64,000 nucleotides of DNA from Ovoidimarina sediminis (GCF_032586175.1 NZ_JAWHTE010000021.1:1-64000); one strand, 5' to 3'. Positions 41,935 to 50,719 are shown, numbered from the stretch's first letter. Notes: generated from the sequence alone by a model not told the origin. Numbers and translations are program-made.

Positions 41935-42873
41935 ATGAGGGCAATCATCTACGGGGCCGGCGCATTGGGGTGCTTCTACGGTGCCCGGCTGCAGGAGAGC
42001 GGGCACGACGTCACCTACATCGCCAGAGGCGCGCATCTGGAGGCCATGCAGCGAAACGGTCTGCGCATCGAAAGCCGTTTGGGGGATGTCCACATTGAGA
42101 CAATCGATGCAACCGACGATCCGACCATGGTTCGGCAGGGCGATCTGATCTTTTTCGCGGTCAAGAATTACGATGTCGAGACCGCGATCCCGGCCATGGC
42201 CGGGCTGGTGGGCGCGGACACCAGGATCATCACGGTGCAGAACGGCGTCTGGGCCCAGCCGCTTCTGGCAGACAGGTTTGGCCGTGAGCGCGTGCTGCCG
42301 GGTGTTGTCGTGCTGCCCGCCGATATCAAGGCGCCGGGCGTGATCCGGACGCCCGCAGAGGTGGAACTGGGTGGCCTGACGTTCGGCCCCTACGGAGGGG
42401 GCGTTTCGGAGCATGCCGTGAGGATCCATGACGCCTTTGTGGCCAGCGGTGTGCCCGCGACGCTGACGGAGGATATCTGGCGCGCGTTGTGGGAGAAATT
42501 CATCCGGCTTTCGGCCTATTCGGCGATGACGGTGTCGGCGCGCCTGAACATCGGGGCGATCCAGAAGACGGCCGCTGCGCGCGACCTCATGCACTCCCTG
42601 GTCGGCGAGACGGCGGCGATTGCCCGGGCGTCACACGGAAGCGTGCCGCCGGACGCGGCGAAGAGCGCGTTCGACTTTCTCATGTCGCTGCCGTCCGACA
42701 TTCACGCGTCGATGCTGGACGACCTCCTGCGGGGGAAGCGCATCGAGCTTGACTGGTTATCGGGCGAGGTGATCCGGAGGGGCAGGGAGCTGGGCATCCC
42801 GACGCCCAGCCATGCATTCGCCCATGCCGTGCTGTCGCCCTATATCGGCGGCCGGCCCGAGGGCGCTTTCTAG
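41935..42873 (+). CDS. panE: 2-dehydropantoate 2-reductase family protein
   Basis: This 312-residue enzyme fits the ketopantoate reductase family, which reduces 2-dehydropantoate to pantoate for coenzyme A synthesis using NADPH. The Rossmann motif IIYGAGALGCFYGARL is at the start. The ApbA/PanE C-terminal domain has WEKFIRLSAYSAM (Lys as catalytic residue) and SMLDDLLRGKRIELDWLSGEVIRRG. Paralogues are common in proteobacteria, and specificity for ketopantoate is not certain for this one, so the symbol is provisional. It stands alone; its neighbour, the alpha/beta hydrolase gene, converges on it. Confidence 0.85.
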   Translation: MRAIIYGAGALGCFYGARLQESGHDVTYIARGAHLEAMQRNGLRIESRLGDVHIETIDATDDPTMVRQGDLIFFAVKNYDVETAIPAMAGLVGADTRIITVQNGVWAQPLLADRFGRERVLPGVVVLPADIKAPGVIRTPAEVELGGLTFGPYGGGVSEHAVRIHDAFVASGVPATLTEDIWRALWEKFIRLSAYSAMTVSARLNIGAIQKTAAARDLMHSLVGETAAIARASHGSVPPDAAKSAFDFLMSLPSDIHASMLDDLLRGKRIELDWLSGEVIRRGRELGIPTPSHAFAHAVLSPYIGGRPEGAF

Positions 42874-42897
42874 AAGCGCCCTTCTGGCCCGGATGCC

Positions 42898-43551
42898 TCA
42901 GCGCGTCGTTTCCGTCAGGCGGCGTTCGACGTAGCCCTGCACGTGGCCGATCATCTCTTCCATATACGGATCTTCGAAGAAGTGGCCGGCGCCCTCGATC
43001 TCGGTATGGGTGATCGTGATGCCCTTCTGCTCGTGCAGCTTCTCGACAAGCGTGTGGGTGTCGCGGGGCGGGGCCACGCGATCGGCCGTGCCGTTGATGA
43101 TGAGGCCCGAGGAGGGGCAGGGGGCGAGGAACGAGAAGTCGTACATGTTGGCCGGCGGCGAGACGGAGATGAACCCCGTGATCTCGGGCCGGCGCATCAG
43201 AAGCTGCATGCCGATCCAGGCGCCGAAGGAGAAGCCCGCGACCCAGCAATGCTTGGAGTTCTGGTTCATCGACTGGAGGTAGTCGAGCGCCGAGGCGGCA
43301 TCCGACAATTCCCCGATGCCCTGATCGTATTCGCCCTGGCTGCGGCCCACGCCGCGGAAGTTGAAGCGCAGAACGGTGAAGCCGATCTGGTGGAAGGCGT
43401 AGTGCAGGTTGTACACCACGCGGTTGTTCATCGTGCCGCCGAACTGCGGATGCGGATGCAGGATGATCGCGATCGGTGCGTCCTTGATCTTCTGCGGATG
43501 ATAGCGGCCTTCGAGGCGCCCTTCGGGCCCCGGAAAAATCACCTCGGGCAT
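42898..43551 (-). CDS. alpha/beta hydrolase
   Basis: The 217-residue protein is a compact alpha/beta hydrolase of the short dienelactone-hydrolase-like group. It has HPHPQFGGTMNNRVV near the start (oxyanion region), the FNFRGVGRSQGEYD stretch, the nucleophile elbow AGFSFGAWIG, and a late acid-His pair in NGTADRVAPPRD and GAGHFFEDPY. The substrate is unknown; the family includes esterases and thioesterases. It converges with the panE-type gene and is separated from iscR by a 187-base region with an iron-box-like palindrome. Confidence 0.88.
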   Translation of the reverse strand: MPEVIFPGPEGRLEGRYHPQKIKDAPIAIILHPHPQFGGTMNNRVVYNLHYAFHQIGFTVLRFNFRGVGRSQGEYDQGIGELSDAASALDYLQSMNQNSKHCWVAGFSFGAWIGMQLLMRRPEITGFISVSPPANMYDFSFLAPCPSSGLIINGTADRVAPPRDTHTLVEKLHEQKGITITHTEIEGAGHFFEDPYMEEMIGHVQGYVERRLTETTR

Positions 43552-43612
43552 TCTCGTCCCATTCCCTTGCCGACCCCGCGCCCGGAGATGTTGACGGTTT
43601 TCGTCAGGGTCC

Positions 43613-43627
43613 TTAGAACTGTTCTAA
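43613..43627. promoter_or_regulatory. iron-responsive palindrome upstream of iscR
   Basis: TTAGAACTGTTCTAA is a perfect 7-1-7 inverted repeat, 111 bases before the iscR ATG. It resembles the TTAGAA-N3-TTCTAA class of iron-control sites (Irr-type ICE or the Iron-Rhodo-box recognised by IscR in Rhodobacter). Which protein binds cannot be told by eye. Confidence 0.65.
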
Positions 43628-43738
43628 ACAACGCGCGATGACGTCGCCTCGACCGGGCCAGATTGCACCTAAGGCCCCTGTCCAGCCACGTCAATGTCTC
43701 AAGGGCCGATTGGCCCTGATCCCGGGAGGTCTTGGCCC

Positions 43739-44200
43739 ATGAAACTGAGCACGAAGGGCCGCTATGCGATGGTCGCGCTTGCGGATCTGGCGAGCGCGCC
43801 CGAAGGGACGCTGGTGTCGCTTTCGGAACTGAGCAAGCGGCAGAACATCTCGCTGCCCTATCTCGAACAGCTTTTCGTGAAGCTGCGGCGGGCGGGGCTT
43901 GTGGAAAGCGTGCGGGGGCCCGGCGGCGGCTATGCGCTGGCGCGGGCGGCCTCGGACATCCGGGTGAGCGAGATCCTGGGCGCGGTGGACGAGACGGTGA
44001 GCGCGATGGAAACCGGCGCGGGGGCATCCGGCGCGGCCTCGGGAACGCGGGCGCAGAGCCTGACGAACCGGCTGTGGGAGGGGCTGTCGGCCCATGTCTA
44101 TGTCTTCCTGCACCAGACGCGGCTGTCGGATGTGGTGGGCAATACGCTGGCACCCTGTCCGGCGGTGCCCGCACTTCTGACCGTGGTGGACGACGGATGA
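43739..44200 (+). CDS. iscR: IscR-type Rrf2 regulator with a single cysteine
   Basis: The 153-residue protein matches IscR: KLSTKGRYAMVALADLA at the start, the winged helix with LSKRQNISLPYLEQLFVKLRRAGLVESVRGPGGGYALAR. The E. coli cluster-binding cysteines near residue 90-105 are replaced by a Gly/Ala/Ser stretch (ETGAGASGAASGTRAQ). The only Cys is Cys140 in the C-terminal LAPCPAVP. Single-cysteine IscR proteins are known in Rhodobacter and respond to iron with a different cluster ligation. It is first in the suf gene cluster and has an iron-type palindrome upstream. Confidence 0.9.
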   Translation: MKLSTKGRYAMVALADLASAPEGTLVSLSELSKRQNISLPYLEQLFVKLRRAGLVESVRGPGGGYALARAASDIRVSEILGAVDETVSAMETGAGASGAASGTRAQSLTNRLWEGLSAHVYVFLHQTRLSDVVGNTLAPCPAVPALLTVVDDG

Positions 44201-44234
44201 CGATCGAGCGCCTGCGGCGGGTTTCCTTTCGTGG

Positions 44235-44290
44235 ATCGGGGGCGCTGCCCCCGAACCCCCGGAGTATTTGTGCCAAAATGAAGGGGCGGG
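44235..44290 (+). repeat. dispersed intergenic repeat, copy 5
   Basis: GGGGGCGCTGCCCCC is followed by CCCCCGGAGTATTTGTGCCA and AAATGAAGGGGCGGG. It lies in the 109-base gap between iscR and the cysteine desulfurase gene, just before that gene's GTG, so it may modulate read-through. Confidence 0.82.
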
Positions 44291-44309
44291 CCGGGATAGA
44301 GGGTGCGGC

Positions 44310-45380
44310 GTGAGCGGTCGGGTCTACCTCGACTGGAACGCGACCGCGCCGTTGCGGGCGGAGGCGCGCGACGCGATGGTTGCGGCCTTCGATCTGGTGG
44401 GCAACCCGTCTTCGGTGCATGCCGAGGGGCGGGCGGCGAAGGGGCTCGTGGAGCGGGCGCGGGCGCAGGTGGCGGCGGCGGTGGGCTGCAAGCCTGTCGA
44501 AGTGATCTTCACCTCCGGCGCGACCGAGGCAGCGGGGGTGCTGGCGCATGTCGCTCCTCATGGCGCGGTGTGTGTCGACGAGACGGCCCATGATGCGCTT
44601 TGGGCGCAGTTCGACCTGACCCATGTGGAGACGGGGCACAACGTGCTGGCGATGGGGGTGGCGAATTCCGAGACCGGCGTGATCGGGGAGGTGCCGGAGC
44701 GGGGGGCGGCGGGATACCCCTACGGCGCCTATCATGCGCAGAGCCTGCTTCTGGACGCGACCCAGGCAGTGGGGCGGATCCCGTGGTCGTTCGCCTGGTC
44801 GGGGGCGGATATGGCGATTTTAAGCGCCCACAAGCTGGGCGGACCGAAGGGGGTGGGGGCGCTGATCCTGCGCGATGGCCTTGATATCGAACCGCTTCTC
44901 AGGGGCGGCGGGCAGGAAATGGGCCGCCGGTCGGGGACCGAGAACGTGGCCGGGATCGCGGGGTTCGGGGCCGCGGCGGAGGCCGCGATGGCCGATCTGG
45001 AGGCCGGAGCCTGGGCGCGCGTCGAGAAACTTAGAAATATTCTAGAAATAACTCTGGCCGATACGGCAAAAGAGACTATTTTTGTCGGGAAAGATCGGAA
45101 TCGGCTTCCGAACACCTCCTGCTTCGCGACGCCCGGCTGGAAGGGCGAGACGCAGGTGATGGCGATGGACCTTGCGGGGTTCGCGATTTCCGCGGGCTCG
45201 GCCTGTTCGAGCGGCAAGGTGCGCGAAAGCCGGGTTCTGCGGGCGATGGGATATGCGGAGGATGTGGCGAAGAGCGCCGTTCGCGTCTCTCTCGGCCCCG
45301 CGACGACGGAAGACGAGGTTCTGCGCTTTTGCGAGGCGTGGGGCCGGGCATACGGGAAGTTCCGCCAGAGGGCGGCGTGA
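44310..45380 (+). CDS. cysteine desulfurase, NifS/IscS-like
   Basis: The 356-residue PLP enzyme removes sulfur from cysteine for Fe-S cluster assembly. It has RVYLDWNATAPL at the start, FTSGATEAAGVLA, the PLP Lys175 in LSAHKLGGPKG, and the active-site Cys299 in SAGSACSSGKVRES, a class I pattern. The start is a GTG at 44310; in-frame upstream codons run through the dispersed repeat. It sits second in the suf cluster, while a class II SufS-type enzyme is encoded last, so the cluster has both. An AT-rich stretch with an iron-type palindrome lies inside the gene. Confidence 0.9.
   Translation: MSGRVYLDWNATAPLRAEARDAMVAAFDLVGNPSSVHAEGRAAKGLVERARAQVAAAVGCKPVEVIFTSGATEAAGVLAHVAPHGAVCVDETAHDALWAQFDLTHVETGHNVLAMGVANSETGVIGEVPERGAAGYPYGAYHAQSLLLDATQAVGRIPWSFAWSGADMAILSAHKLGGPKGVGALILRDGLDIEPLLRGGGQEMGRRSGTENVAGIAGFGAAAEAAMADLEAGAWARVEKLRNILEITLADTAKETIFVGKDRNRLPNTSCFATPGWKGETQVMAMDLAGFAISAGSACSSGKVRESRVLRAMGYAEDVAKSAVRVSLGPATTEDEVLRFCEAWGRAYGKFRQRAA
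45031..45045. promoter_or_regulatory. iron-box-like palindrome inside the desulfurase gene
   Basis: TTAGAAATATTCTAG has the same TTAGAA-N3-TTCTA form as the site upstream of iscR and is followed by AAATA. Codons there are unusually AT-rich for this genome. It lies 354 bases before sufB, so it could control an internal promoter. A chance match in coding DNA remains possible. Confidence 0.45.
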
Positions 45381-45398
45381 GACAAAGGATGTGACGGG

Positions 45399-46919
45399 AT
45401 GAGCGCGCTCGATGTGAACGTCAAGGAAGGCGTCGACCAGGAAACGGTGGATGCCGTCGAAAAGCTTTCCGGCAAGTACAAGTACGGCTGGGAAACCGAG
45501 ATCGAGATGGAATACGCGCCGAAGGGCGTGACCCCCGATATCGTGCGGCTGATTTCGGAAAAGAACGGCGAGCCGGAGTGGATGACCGAATGGCGGCTGT
45601 CGGCGTTCCAGCGCTGGGAGCAGATGGACGAGCCGGAATGGGCGATGGTCGATTACCCGAAGATCGACTACCAGGACCAGTATTACTACGCCCGGCCGAA
45701 GAGCATGGAGGCGAAGCCGAAGAGCCTCGACGAGGTGGACCCGAAGCTTCTGGAGACCTATTCGAAGCTGGGCATTCCGCTGAAGGAGCAGATGATCCTC
45801 GCGGGCGTCGAGGGGGCGGAAAACGCGCCGGCGGAAGGCCGCAAGGTGGCGGTCGATGCCGTCTTTGACAGCGTGAGCGTGGGCACGACCTTCCAGGAGG
45901 AGCTGAAGAAGCACGGGGTGATCTTCTGCTCGATCTCGGAAGCCGTGCGGGAGCATCCGGAGCTTGTGAAGAAATACCTAGGCTCGGTCGTGCCGCCCTC
46001 GGACAATTTCTTTGCGACGCTGAATTCCGCGGTCTTCTCCGATGGCTCGTTCGTTTACGTGCCGCCGGGGGTGCGCTGTCCGATGGAGCTTTCAACCTAT
46101 TTCCGGATCAATGCGGAGAATACCGGCCAGTTCGAGCGGACGCTGATCATCGCCGACAAGGGCTCTTACGTGAGTTACCTCGAAGGCTGCACCGCGCCGA
46201 TGCGGGACACCCATCAGCTTCATGCCGCCGTCGTGGAACTGGTGGCGCTGGAAGACGCGGAGATCAAGTATTCGACGGTGCAGAACTGGTATCCCGGCGA
46301 CGAGAACGGCAAGGGTGGGATCTACAACTTCGTGACGAAGCGCGCCGATTGCCGGGGCGACCGGTCGAAGGTGATGTGGACGCAGGTTGAGACGGGATCG
46401 GCCGTGACGTGGAAGTATCCCTCCTGCATCCTGCGGGGCGAGGGGAGCCAGGGCGAGTTCTATTCCATCGCGATCACGAACAACCGGCAGCAGGCGGATA
46501 CCGGCACGAAGATGGTGCATCTGGGGAAGAACACCAAAAGCCGGATCGTGTCGAAAGGGATTTCCGCGGGGCGGGCGCAGAACACCTATCGCGGCCTCGT
46601 GTCGATGCACCCGAAGGCGAAGAACAGCCGGAACTATACCCAGTGCGACAGCCTGCTGATCGGCGACAAGTGCGGGGCACATACGGTGCCTTACATCGAG
46701 GTGAAGAACAACTCCTCGCGCGTCGAGCATGAGGCGACGACATCGAAGGTCGATGACGACCAGATGTTCTATTGCCGTCAGCGGGGCATGGACGAGGAAG
46801 AGGCCGTGGCGCTGATCGTCAACGGTTTCGCCAAGGAAGTGCTTCAGGCGCTGCCGATGGAGTTCGCCATGGAGGCGCAGCAGCTGGTGGCGATTTCGCT
46901 GGAAGGGTCGGTGGGGTGA
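45399..46919 (+). CDS. sufB: Fe-S cluster scaffold subunit SufB
   Basis: SufB (506 residues) is the core scaffold of the SufBCD complex, on which Fe-S clusters are built in the cytoplasm. It has family signatures such as KLSGKYKYGWETEIEMEYAPKGVTPD at the N-terminus and YVPPGVRCPMELSTYFRINAENTGQFERTLIIADKGSYVSYLEGCTAP in the beta-helix core. The C-terminal end has RVEHEATTSKVDDDQMFYCRQRGMDEEEAVALIVNGF. It follows the class I desulfurase gene by 18 bases. Three unrelated small genes separate it from sufC. Confidence 0.97.
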   Translation: MSALDVNVKEGVDQETVDAVEKLSGKYKYGWETEIEMEYAPKGVTPDIVRLISEKNGEPEWMTEWRLSAFQRWEQMDEPEWAMVDYPKIDYQDQYYYARPKSMEAKPKSLDEVDPKLLETYSKLGIPLKEQMILAGVEGAENAPAEGRKVAVDAVFDSVSVGTTFQEELKKHGVIFCSISEAVREHPELVKKYLGSVVPPSDNFFATLNSAVFSDGSFVYVPPGVRCPMELSTYFRINAENTGQFERTLIIADKGSYVSYLEGCTAPMRDTHQLHAAVVELVALEDAEIKYSTVQNWYPGDENGKGGIYNFVTKRADCRGDRSKVMWTQVETGSAVTWKYPSCILRGEGSQGEFYSIAITNNRQQADTGTKMVHLGKNTKSRIVSKGISAGRAQNTYRGLVSMHPKAKNSRNYTQCDSLLIGDKCGAHTVPYIEVKNNSSRVEHEATTSKVDDDQMFYCRQRGMDEEEAVALIVNGFAKEVLQALPMEFAMEAQQLVAISLEGSVG

Positions 46920-47037
46920 CCTGCTGAGCCTTCCTGCAAGGCGTTTACGGGCCGGCTTTTCGCTTTGATCCGCCGGCCCCTGGTTCCTCGACAAATCTGC
47001 GGGATGTGAGCCGATGACCCCCTGGGGAGAGAGTAAG

Positions 47038-47349
47038 ATGATCGTGACGACGACGCCCTCGATCGAGGGCAAGAGCATCACCGGCTATCACGGGGTCGTA
47101 GTGGGCGAGGCCATTCTGGGGGCGAATGTGTTCCGGGATCTGTTCGCCTCGATCACCGATATCGTGGGCGGCCGGTCGGGGGCCTATGAGCAGGAGCTTG
47201 GGAAGGCGCGGGACATCGCGCTGCGCGAGCTTCAGGAGCGGGCCATGGCGCAGGGGGCGAATGCCGTTGTGGGCGTCGACCTCGATTACGAGGTGATCAA
47301 CAACATGCTGATGGTCTCGGCCAGCGGCACGGCGGTGACGGTGGCGTGA
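47038..47349 (+). CDS. YbjQ/DUF74 family protein
   Basis: This 103-residue protein fits the YbjQ (heavy-metal-binding-like DUF74) family: MIVTTTPSIEGKSITGYHGVVVGEAILGANVFRDLFASITDIVGGRS, then QAQGANAVVGVDLDYE-like AQGANAVVGVDLDYEVIN. Family members form pentamers and their function is unknown; metal binding has been suggested. The ATG at 47038 behind GGAGAGAGTAAG is used rather than a longer in-frame start at 47014. The stop is TGATG-coupled to the cupin gene. It sits inside the suf cluster. Confidence 0.9.
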   Translation: MIVTTTPSIEGKSITGYHGVVVGEAILGANVFRDLFASITDIVGGRSGAYEQELGKARDIALRELQERAMAQGANAVVGVDLDYEVINNMLMVSASGTAVTVA

Positions 47350-47855
47350 TGGCGGGGCCCGTCGTTCATATCGACGACCTGCGCCGGTTTCCGACGGCGC
47401 CCGAGGGCGGCAGCGGCCGCTTCGGGGTGGAGGTGTCGCCGGTGGGCGAGGCGCTGGGGCTGACGGGCCTCGGGATCATGGTGATGACGGTTGAGCCGGG
47501 CAAGCGGGCGTTTCCGTTTCACAACCACCTTGGGAATGACGAGGCCTTCGTGATCCTCGAAGGTGAGGGTACCTACCGGTTTGGCGAGAGCGAACATGCG
47601 GTGCGGGCCGGATCGATCTGTGCCGCGCCGAAGGGCGGGCCGGACACCGCGCATCAGCTGATCAATACCGGGAGCGGCCCCTTGCGCTATATCGGGCTGT
47701 CGACGACGCAGGACCCGGATGTGGTGGAGTATCCCGACAGCGGGAAATACGCCGCCATCGCGGTGGCCCCCGGAGCCTCGTTCATGGAGGCGCATCTGAA
47801 GGTGATCGGGCGGGCCGAGGCCACGCTCGATTACTGGGACGGGGAGGACATTTAG
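47349..47855 (+). CDS. cupin-domain protein
   Basis: The 168-residue protein has a single cupin barrel: the first motif is in PFHNHLGNDEAFVILEGEGTYRFGE (metal-binding His and Glu), and the second in GGPDTAHQLINTGSGPLRYIGLST. Such proteins bind a metal and act as isomerases, dioxygenases or sensors. The start codon overlaps the stop of the YbjQ gene (TGATG), so translation is coupled. Together with YbjQ it interrupts the usual sufB-sufC order. The substrate is unknown. Confidence 0.88.
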   Translation: MAGPVVHIDDLRRFPTAPEGGSGRFGVEVSPVGEALGLTGLGIMVMTVEPGKRAFPFHNHLGNDEAFVILEGEGTYRFGESEHAVRAGSICAAPKGGPDTAHQLINTGSGPLRYIGLSTTQDPDVVEYPDSGKYAAIAVAPGASFMEAHLKVIGRAEATLDYWDGEDI

Positions 47856-48009
47856 CCAGTGTTACCCGTCATTAACCACGATTTGGCGACATTCGTGAGC
47901 CCGGTCACGCAAATCGGACGTCTGTGCGCCCAAAACTCCCCCCGTATGCCACGTTTCCGCCCTCTTTCCGGGGCAAGAAACGGCCAAGCGGAGAGTGTGG
48001 AGTTTTCTC

Positions 48010-48576
48010 ATGGCTGTTATGGCGGAAGGACAGAAGCAGAGCTTTCAGGACCGGATCGGGCGCATCGAAAAGGGCGGTGCGAACACGATGGGCACCATCT
48101 ATATGGGTGCGGTCGAGGCGGATGGGAAAACCATCCAGCCGAAGCGCCGGAAGCGGAAGGGCGGGGGGCTGATCGTCGGCCTTCTGATGCTGCCGCTGGC
48201 GATCGTCTTTGGCGGGATCGCGATGCTGGGCGGGCGGATCGGCCTGTTTCAGCTTGCCGCGCAGCCCGACCTGATCGCCGAGGAATATGCCGAAACGATC
48301 ATGGCCTGGGGCGACCTGGGGATCGGGCTTGTGCTGATGTTCGTCTTCGCGGTCGCGCTGAAGATGGGCAAGGGCATCCGGAAATACGGGCTGGCCGCCG
48401 GTTTCATCGCCGTGATGCTGGGCGAGCCGCTTCTGATCCAACAGGCGCCGGAGCTGTTCGTGCCCGCCTTCTCGGAAGAGTATGTGGCCGAGATGATGAC
48501 GGCCGAGTCGCAGCTCGAGCGGCTGCCGGAGTGGATCGAAAGCGCGAAGGCCTATATCGCGTCAGAGGACGGCTGA
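48010..48576 (+). CDS. two-helix membrane protein of unknown function
   Basis: The predicted product has 188 residues from the ATG at 48010, with another in-frame ATG at 48019. A basic N-terminal region (KRRKRKGGG) precedes two membrane helices (about 52-72, LIVGLLMLPLAIVFGGIAML; and about 97-112, DLGIGLVLMFVFAVAL), with a hint of a third (GLAAGFIAVMLGEPLL). An acidic end follows (EEYVAEMMTAESQLERLPEWIESA). No family is recognised. It lies between the cupin gene and sufC with about 150 and 90 bases either side, so it may have its own promoter. Any role in cluster assembly is only suggested by position. Confidence 0.7.
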   Translation: MAVMAEGQKQSFQDRIGRIEKGGANTMGTIYMGAVEADGKTIQPKRRKRKGGGLIVGLLMLPLAIVFGGIAMLGGRIGLFQLAAQPDLIAEEYAETIMAWGDLGIGLVLMFVFAVALKMGKGIRKYGLAAGFIAVMLGEPLLIQQAPELFVPAFSEEYVAEMMTAESQLERLPEWIESAKAYIASEDG

Positions 48577-48667
48577 GCCGCCTCACCCCAAACACTGAAA
48601 TCCTGAATTCGGAGGGCCCCGCGCTGCGCGGGCGCCCTCTTTCGTCATGCCTGCAATGAGGACTAAG

Positions 48668-49423
48668 ATGCTGAAGATCGAGAACCTGCACGTATCGCTG
48701 GAAGAGGAAGAGAAGGAGATCCTGAAAGGGGTCAACCTCGAGGTGGAGGCCGGGAGCGTTCACGCGATCATGGGCCCCAACGGATCGGGCAAGTCGACGC
48801 TGTCCTATGTGCTGTCGGGGCGCGACGGGTACGAGGTGACGGACGGAACGGCGACGCTGGAAGGCGAGGACGTTCTAGAGATGGAGCCCGAGGAGCGGGC
48901 GGCGGCCGGGCTGTTCCTGGCGTTCCAGTACCCCGTCGAGATCCCCGGCGTGGGCAACATGACCTTCCTCAGGACCGCGATGAACGCGCAGCGGAAGGCG
49001 CGCGGCGAAGACGAGATGAGTGCGGCGGATTTCCTGAAGCTCGTGCGCGAGAAGGCGAAGGATCTGAAGATCGACGCCGATATGCTGAAGCGCCCCGTGA
49101 ACGTGGGCTTTTCGGGCGGCGAGAAGAAGCGGAACGAGATTTTGCAGATGGCCGTGCTGGAGCCCAAGATGTGCATCCTGGACGAGACGGATTCCGGCCT
49201 TGACGTCGATGCGATGAAGCTGGTGGCCGACGGCGTGAACGCGCTGCGCAGCGAAGGCCGGGGCTTCCTGGTTATCACGCATTATCAAAGGCTTCTGGAC
49301 CATATCAAACCCGATGTCGTGCATATCATGGCGAATGGCCGGATCGTGAAGACGGGCGGGCCCGAGCTTGCGCTCGAGGTTGAGGAGAACGGCTATGCCG
49401 ATATCCTGAAGGAGGTGGCGTGA
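48668..49423 (+). CDS. sufC: Suf complex ATPase SufC
   Basis: SufC (251 residues) is the ABC-type ATPase of the SufBCD scaffold. Walker A is IMGPNGSGKSTLSYVLSG, the ABC signature is VGFSGGEKKRNEIL, Walker B is CILDETDSGLDVDAMKLV, and the His switch is ITHYQRLLDHI. The start is the ATG at 48668, seven codons into a longer in-frame reading, and it gives MLKIENLHVSLEEEEKEIL. Its stop overlaps the sufD start (GTGATGG), so translation is coupled. Confidence 0.97.
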   Translation: MLKIENLHVSLEEEEKEILKGVNLEVEAGSVHAIMGPNGSGKSTLSYVLSGRDGYEVTDGTATLEGEDVLEMEPEERAAAGLFLAFQYPVEIPGVGNMTFLRTAMNAQRKARGEDEMSAADFLKLVREKAKDLKIDADMLKRPVNVGFSGGEKKRNEILQMAVLEPKMCILDETDSGLDVDAMKLVADGVNALRSEGRGFLVITHYQRLLDHIKPDVVHIMANGRIVKTGGPELALEVEENGYADILKEVA

Positions 49424-50718
49424 TGGCGCTTCCGCAAGCGAAGCTTGATGCGACCGAGGCGCGGCTTGACGGGCTGAGCCTTCCGGCCGGCGCGGGCTGG
49501 GCCGTGGCGGCGCGGGAAGAGGCGCTGGCGCGGCTCAGGGCCATGGGCCTGCCGGGGCGGCGCGACGAATACTGGCGCTTCACCAACCCCGAGGCGCTGA
49601 ACCGCCCCGATGCGCCGGAGGCCGCGATCTTCGACGCGGGCGACGAGAGCCCGGTCTTTGGCGGGGTCGACCGGCTGAAGATCGTGTTCGTCGACGGCGT
49701 GTTCCGGCCCGATCTGTCGGACCCGCTTGAGATGGCGGGGCTGGAGATCGAGCTTCTGTCGGAGGCGCAGGGGAAAGACATTCACTGGGCCAAGGAGTTC
49801 TACGGCGTTCTCGAGGCGCGGGGGCAGGCCCCCGTGGCGCGGCCCTTCGCGGCGCTGAACACCGCGTTCGCGAGCGACGGCATCCTGATCCGGGCGACCG
49901 GCAAGGCGGCGCGGCCCGTGGCGTTCATCTACCTGCATGAAGACACAACGTCGGACGCGACGCTGCACCATGTGGTGCGCGTCGAGGAGGGCGCGGAGCT
50001 GACCGTGCTGGAGGTTGGCCCTGCGGCGGCGCGGTTCAACAAGTGCATGGAGGTCGACGTGGCCGATACCGGCACGTTCCACCACGTGCGCGCGCAGGGC
50101 CGGGATCACGAGCGGCGCGCGATGACCCATATCTTCGCGCGGCTGGGGCGCGAAAGCATCTACAAGAGCTTTACGCTGACCGCGAATGGCGTGCTGACGC
50201 GAAACGAGCACGTCGTCGAACTGACCGGCGACGATACCGTGGCCCATGTGGCCGGCGCGTGCCTGGGCGATGGCGGGGCGTTTCACCATGACGACACCGT
50301 CTTCATCACCCATGACGCCGTGAATTGCGAAAGCCGGCAGGTGTTCAAGAAGGTGCTGCGGAACGGGGCCACGGGCGTTTTCCAGGGCAAGATCCTGGTG
50401 AAGGAAGGCGCGCAGAAGACCGATGGCTACCAGATCAGCCAGTCGCTTCTTCTGGACGAGGATTCGGTGTTCCTGGCGAAGCCCGAGCTTGAGATCTATG
50501 CCGACGACGTGGCCTGTTCGCACGGGAGCACCTCTGGCGCGATCGACGAGACGGCGCTGTTCTACCTGCGGTCGCGCGGGATTCCGCACACGGATGCGCA
50601 GGACCTGATGGTGCTGGCTTTCGTTTCGGAAGCGATCGACGAGATCGAGGACGAGGCCCTGGCCGAAGACATGCGCACCCGCCTCGAGGGATGGCTGAGC
50701 CGGCACAGACACGGCTGA
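49423..50718 (+). CDS. sufD: Fe-S cluster assembly protein SufD
   Basis: SufD (431 residues) pairs with SufB to form the scaffold on which clusters are built and is needed for iron entry. The beta-helix core is visible, with LGDGGAFHHDDTVFITHDAVNCESRQVFKKVLRNGATGVFQGKILV and DGYQISQSLLLDEDSVFLAKPELEIYADDVACSHGSTSGAIDE, the last containing the conserved Cys and His region. It starts on an ATG overlapping the sufC stop. Only one base separates its stop from the next gene. Confidence 0.96.
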   Translation: MALPQAKLDATEARLDGLSLPAGAGWAVAAREEALARLRAMGLPGRRDEYWRFTNPEALNRPDAPEAAIFDAGDESPVFGGVDRLKIVFVDGVFRPDLSDPLEMAGLEIELLSEAQGKDIHWAKEFYGVLEARGQAPVARPFAALNTAFASDGILIRATGKAARPVAFIYLHEDTTSDATLHHVVRVEEGAELTVLEVGPAAARFNKCMEVDVADTGTFHHVRAQGRDHERRAMTHIFARLGRESIYKSFTLTANGVLTRNEHVVELTGDDTVAHVAGACLGDGGAFHHDDTVFITHDAVNCESRQVFKKVLRNGATGVFQGKILVKEGAQKTDGYQISQSLLLDEDSVFLAKPELEIYADDVACSHGSTSGAIDETALFYLRSRGIPHTDAQDLMVLAFVSEAIDEIEDEALAEDMRTRLEGWLSRHRHG

Positions 50719-50719
50719 T

